Shown: positions 63,551 to 64,000 of the stretch, in pieces
Layout of the letters: each line of letters begins with the position of its first letter
Position numbering within the stretch: the stretch's first letter is position 1
Assembly (NCBI RefSeq): GCF_016907795.1
Contig: NZ_JAFBCR010000001.1
Coordinates: 2,170,001 to 2,234,000 of the forward strand
Source: Kocuria palustris
GTDB lineage: Bacteria > Actinomycetota > Actinomycetes > Actinomycetales > Micrococcaceae
Direction of reading: 5' to 3'
Length of the DNA stretch: 64,000 bases
The notes under the pieces: generated by a model
Seen by the model: the letters and a program-made list of their open reading frames with translations, nothing else
Told to the model about the DNA's origin: nothing
Database searches by the model: none
Made by a program: the position numbers and the translations under genes

Positions 63551-63582
63551 GCAGACCCGGCCCCGCAGCGCCGTCCTGCGCG

Positions 63583-63588
63583 TACTGT
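63583..63588 (+). promoter_or_regulatory. -10 box of the gamma-CA-like gene
   Basis: TACTGT, 6 nt, then ATG 63595. Confidence 0.6.
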
Positions 63589-63594
63589 GAGGCC

Positions 63595-64000
63595 ATGGAT
63601 CCGCAGCAGCAGCCCCTGCCCGTGCCCACCCTGCTTCCGTGGAAGGGCCGTCTCCCCAACGTCGCCGACGACGCCTTCATCGCCCCCACCGCCGTCCTGA
63701 TCGGCGACGTGGCGGTCGGGCCCGGCAGCGGGGTCTTCTACGGCACGGTCGTGCGCGGGGACCGCTCCGCCCTGTGTCTGGGGGAGGGGTCGAACCTGCA
63801 GGACAACTGCACCGTGCACTCCGATCCGGAGCACCCCTGCACCATCGGGGACCGGGTCTCGGTGGGCCACGCGGCGGTGCTGCACGGCTGCACCGTGGAG
63901 GACGACGTCCTGATCGGCATGAGCGCCACCGTGCTCAACGGGGCGGTGATCGGCACGGGATCGCTGGTGGCCGCCGGCGCCGTCGTGCTCGAGGGCACCG
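63595..64000 (+). CDS. Gamma-carbonic-anhydrase-like hexapeptide protein, 3' end missing
   Basis: The frame from ATG 63595 is open to the window end (135 codons). It codes for a left-handed beta-helix of hexapeptide repeats: FIAPTAVLIGDVAVGPGS, VVRGDRSALCLGEGSN, CTIGDRVSVGHAAVLHGCTVEDDVLIGMSATVLNGAVIG. The three histidines expected for zinc in gamma-carbonic anhydrases are present: one in NCTVHSD, two in VGHAAVLHGC. Members include CA-like acetyltransferases, so activity is uncertain. The stop codon lies outside the window. Confidence 0.88.
   Translation, partial: MDPQQQPLPVPTLLPWKGRLPNVADDAFIAPTAVLIGDVAVGPGSGVFYGTVVRGDRSALCLGEGSNLQDNCTVHSDPEHPCTIGDRVSVGHAAVLHGCTVEDDVLIGMSATVLNGAVIGTGSLVAAGAVVLEGT

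Overview
The window is a very GC-rich, densely coded chromosomal segment of an actinomycete. Supporting signs are IdeR/DtxR, DUF3263, DUF3027, a mycothiol-type DinB protein, a PerM-like protein, CIRCE control of groEL, and many promoters whose -10 box lies 6-7 nt before a start codon. The order pcrA, sucC, sucD, then perM-like, purN, purH matches the Mycobacterium tuberculosis arrangement (uvrD1, sucCD, perM, purN, purH). FemABX, the TctABC transporter and the overall style suggest Micrococcales, perhaps Micrococcaceae; that placement is an inference. No phage, insertion sequence, CRISPR array or origin was seen.

Layout. 1-2.7 kb: end of a thiol-disulfide protein, tRNA-Thr(TGT), a flavin monooxygenase and a DinB-fold protein. 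3-6.1 kb: tctCBA tricarboxylate transporter operon. 6.2-11.1 kb: heterodimeric ABC exporter divergent from a DeoR regulator. 11.3-18.5 kb: FemABX, ThrE-type exporter, siderophore-interacting protein, ung, SDR, DUF3263, LytR_C and GNAT genes. 18.5-23.3 kb: two CIRCE operators, groEL, an RNase HI fusion and a SulP permease. 23.4-31 kb: two-component system, thymidine kinase, cold-shock gene, DUF3027, MFS pump and serC. 31-36 kb: DtxR/IdeR with a short leader ORF, NlpC/P60 hydrolase, a DUF4031-HD-NUDIX fusion and tRNA-Arg(CCT). 36-41.7 kb: pcrA, a membrane protein and sucCD.

41.7-55.1 kb lies between sucD and the perM-like gene and is the most unusual part. It holds a chimeric pseudogene (NRAMP metal importer fused to the tail of an L-idonate dehydrogenase), a Tat-exported PhoD phosphatase and a rubrerythrin-VIT1 metal transporter preceded by a yybP-ykoY Mn2+ riboswitch. 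It also holds a SNF2 helicase divergent from a 1041-residue protein of unknown function, a putative DNA-binding protein and a GT4 mannosyltransferase-like gene. 55.2-64 kb: perM-like, purN, purH, a VWA surface protein, LacI and TetR regulators, and a gamma-carbonic-anhydrase-like gene cut by the window end.

Metal handling recurs: an iron-type DtxR with all canonical ligands, a dead NRAMP importer and a predicted Mn-controlled exporter. The strongest leads are the riboswitch-exporter pair with its possible translational switch, the SNF2/unknown divergent pair in the interrupted syntenic block, the chimeric pseudogene, the leaderless leader ORF coupled to dtxR, and two multidomain fusions (RNase HI and DUF4031-HD-NUDIX).
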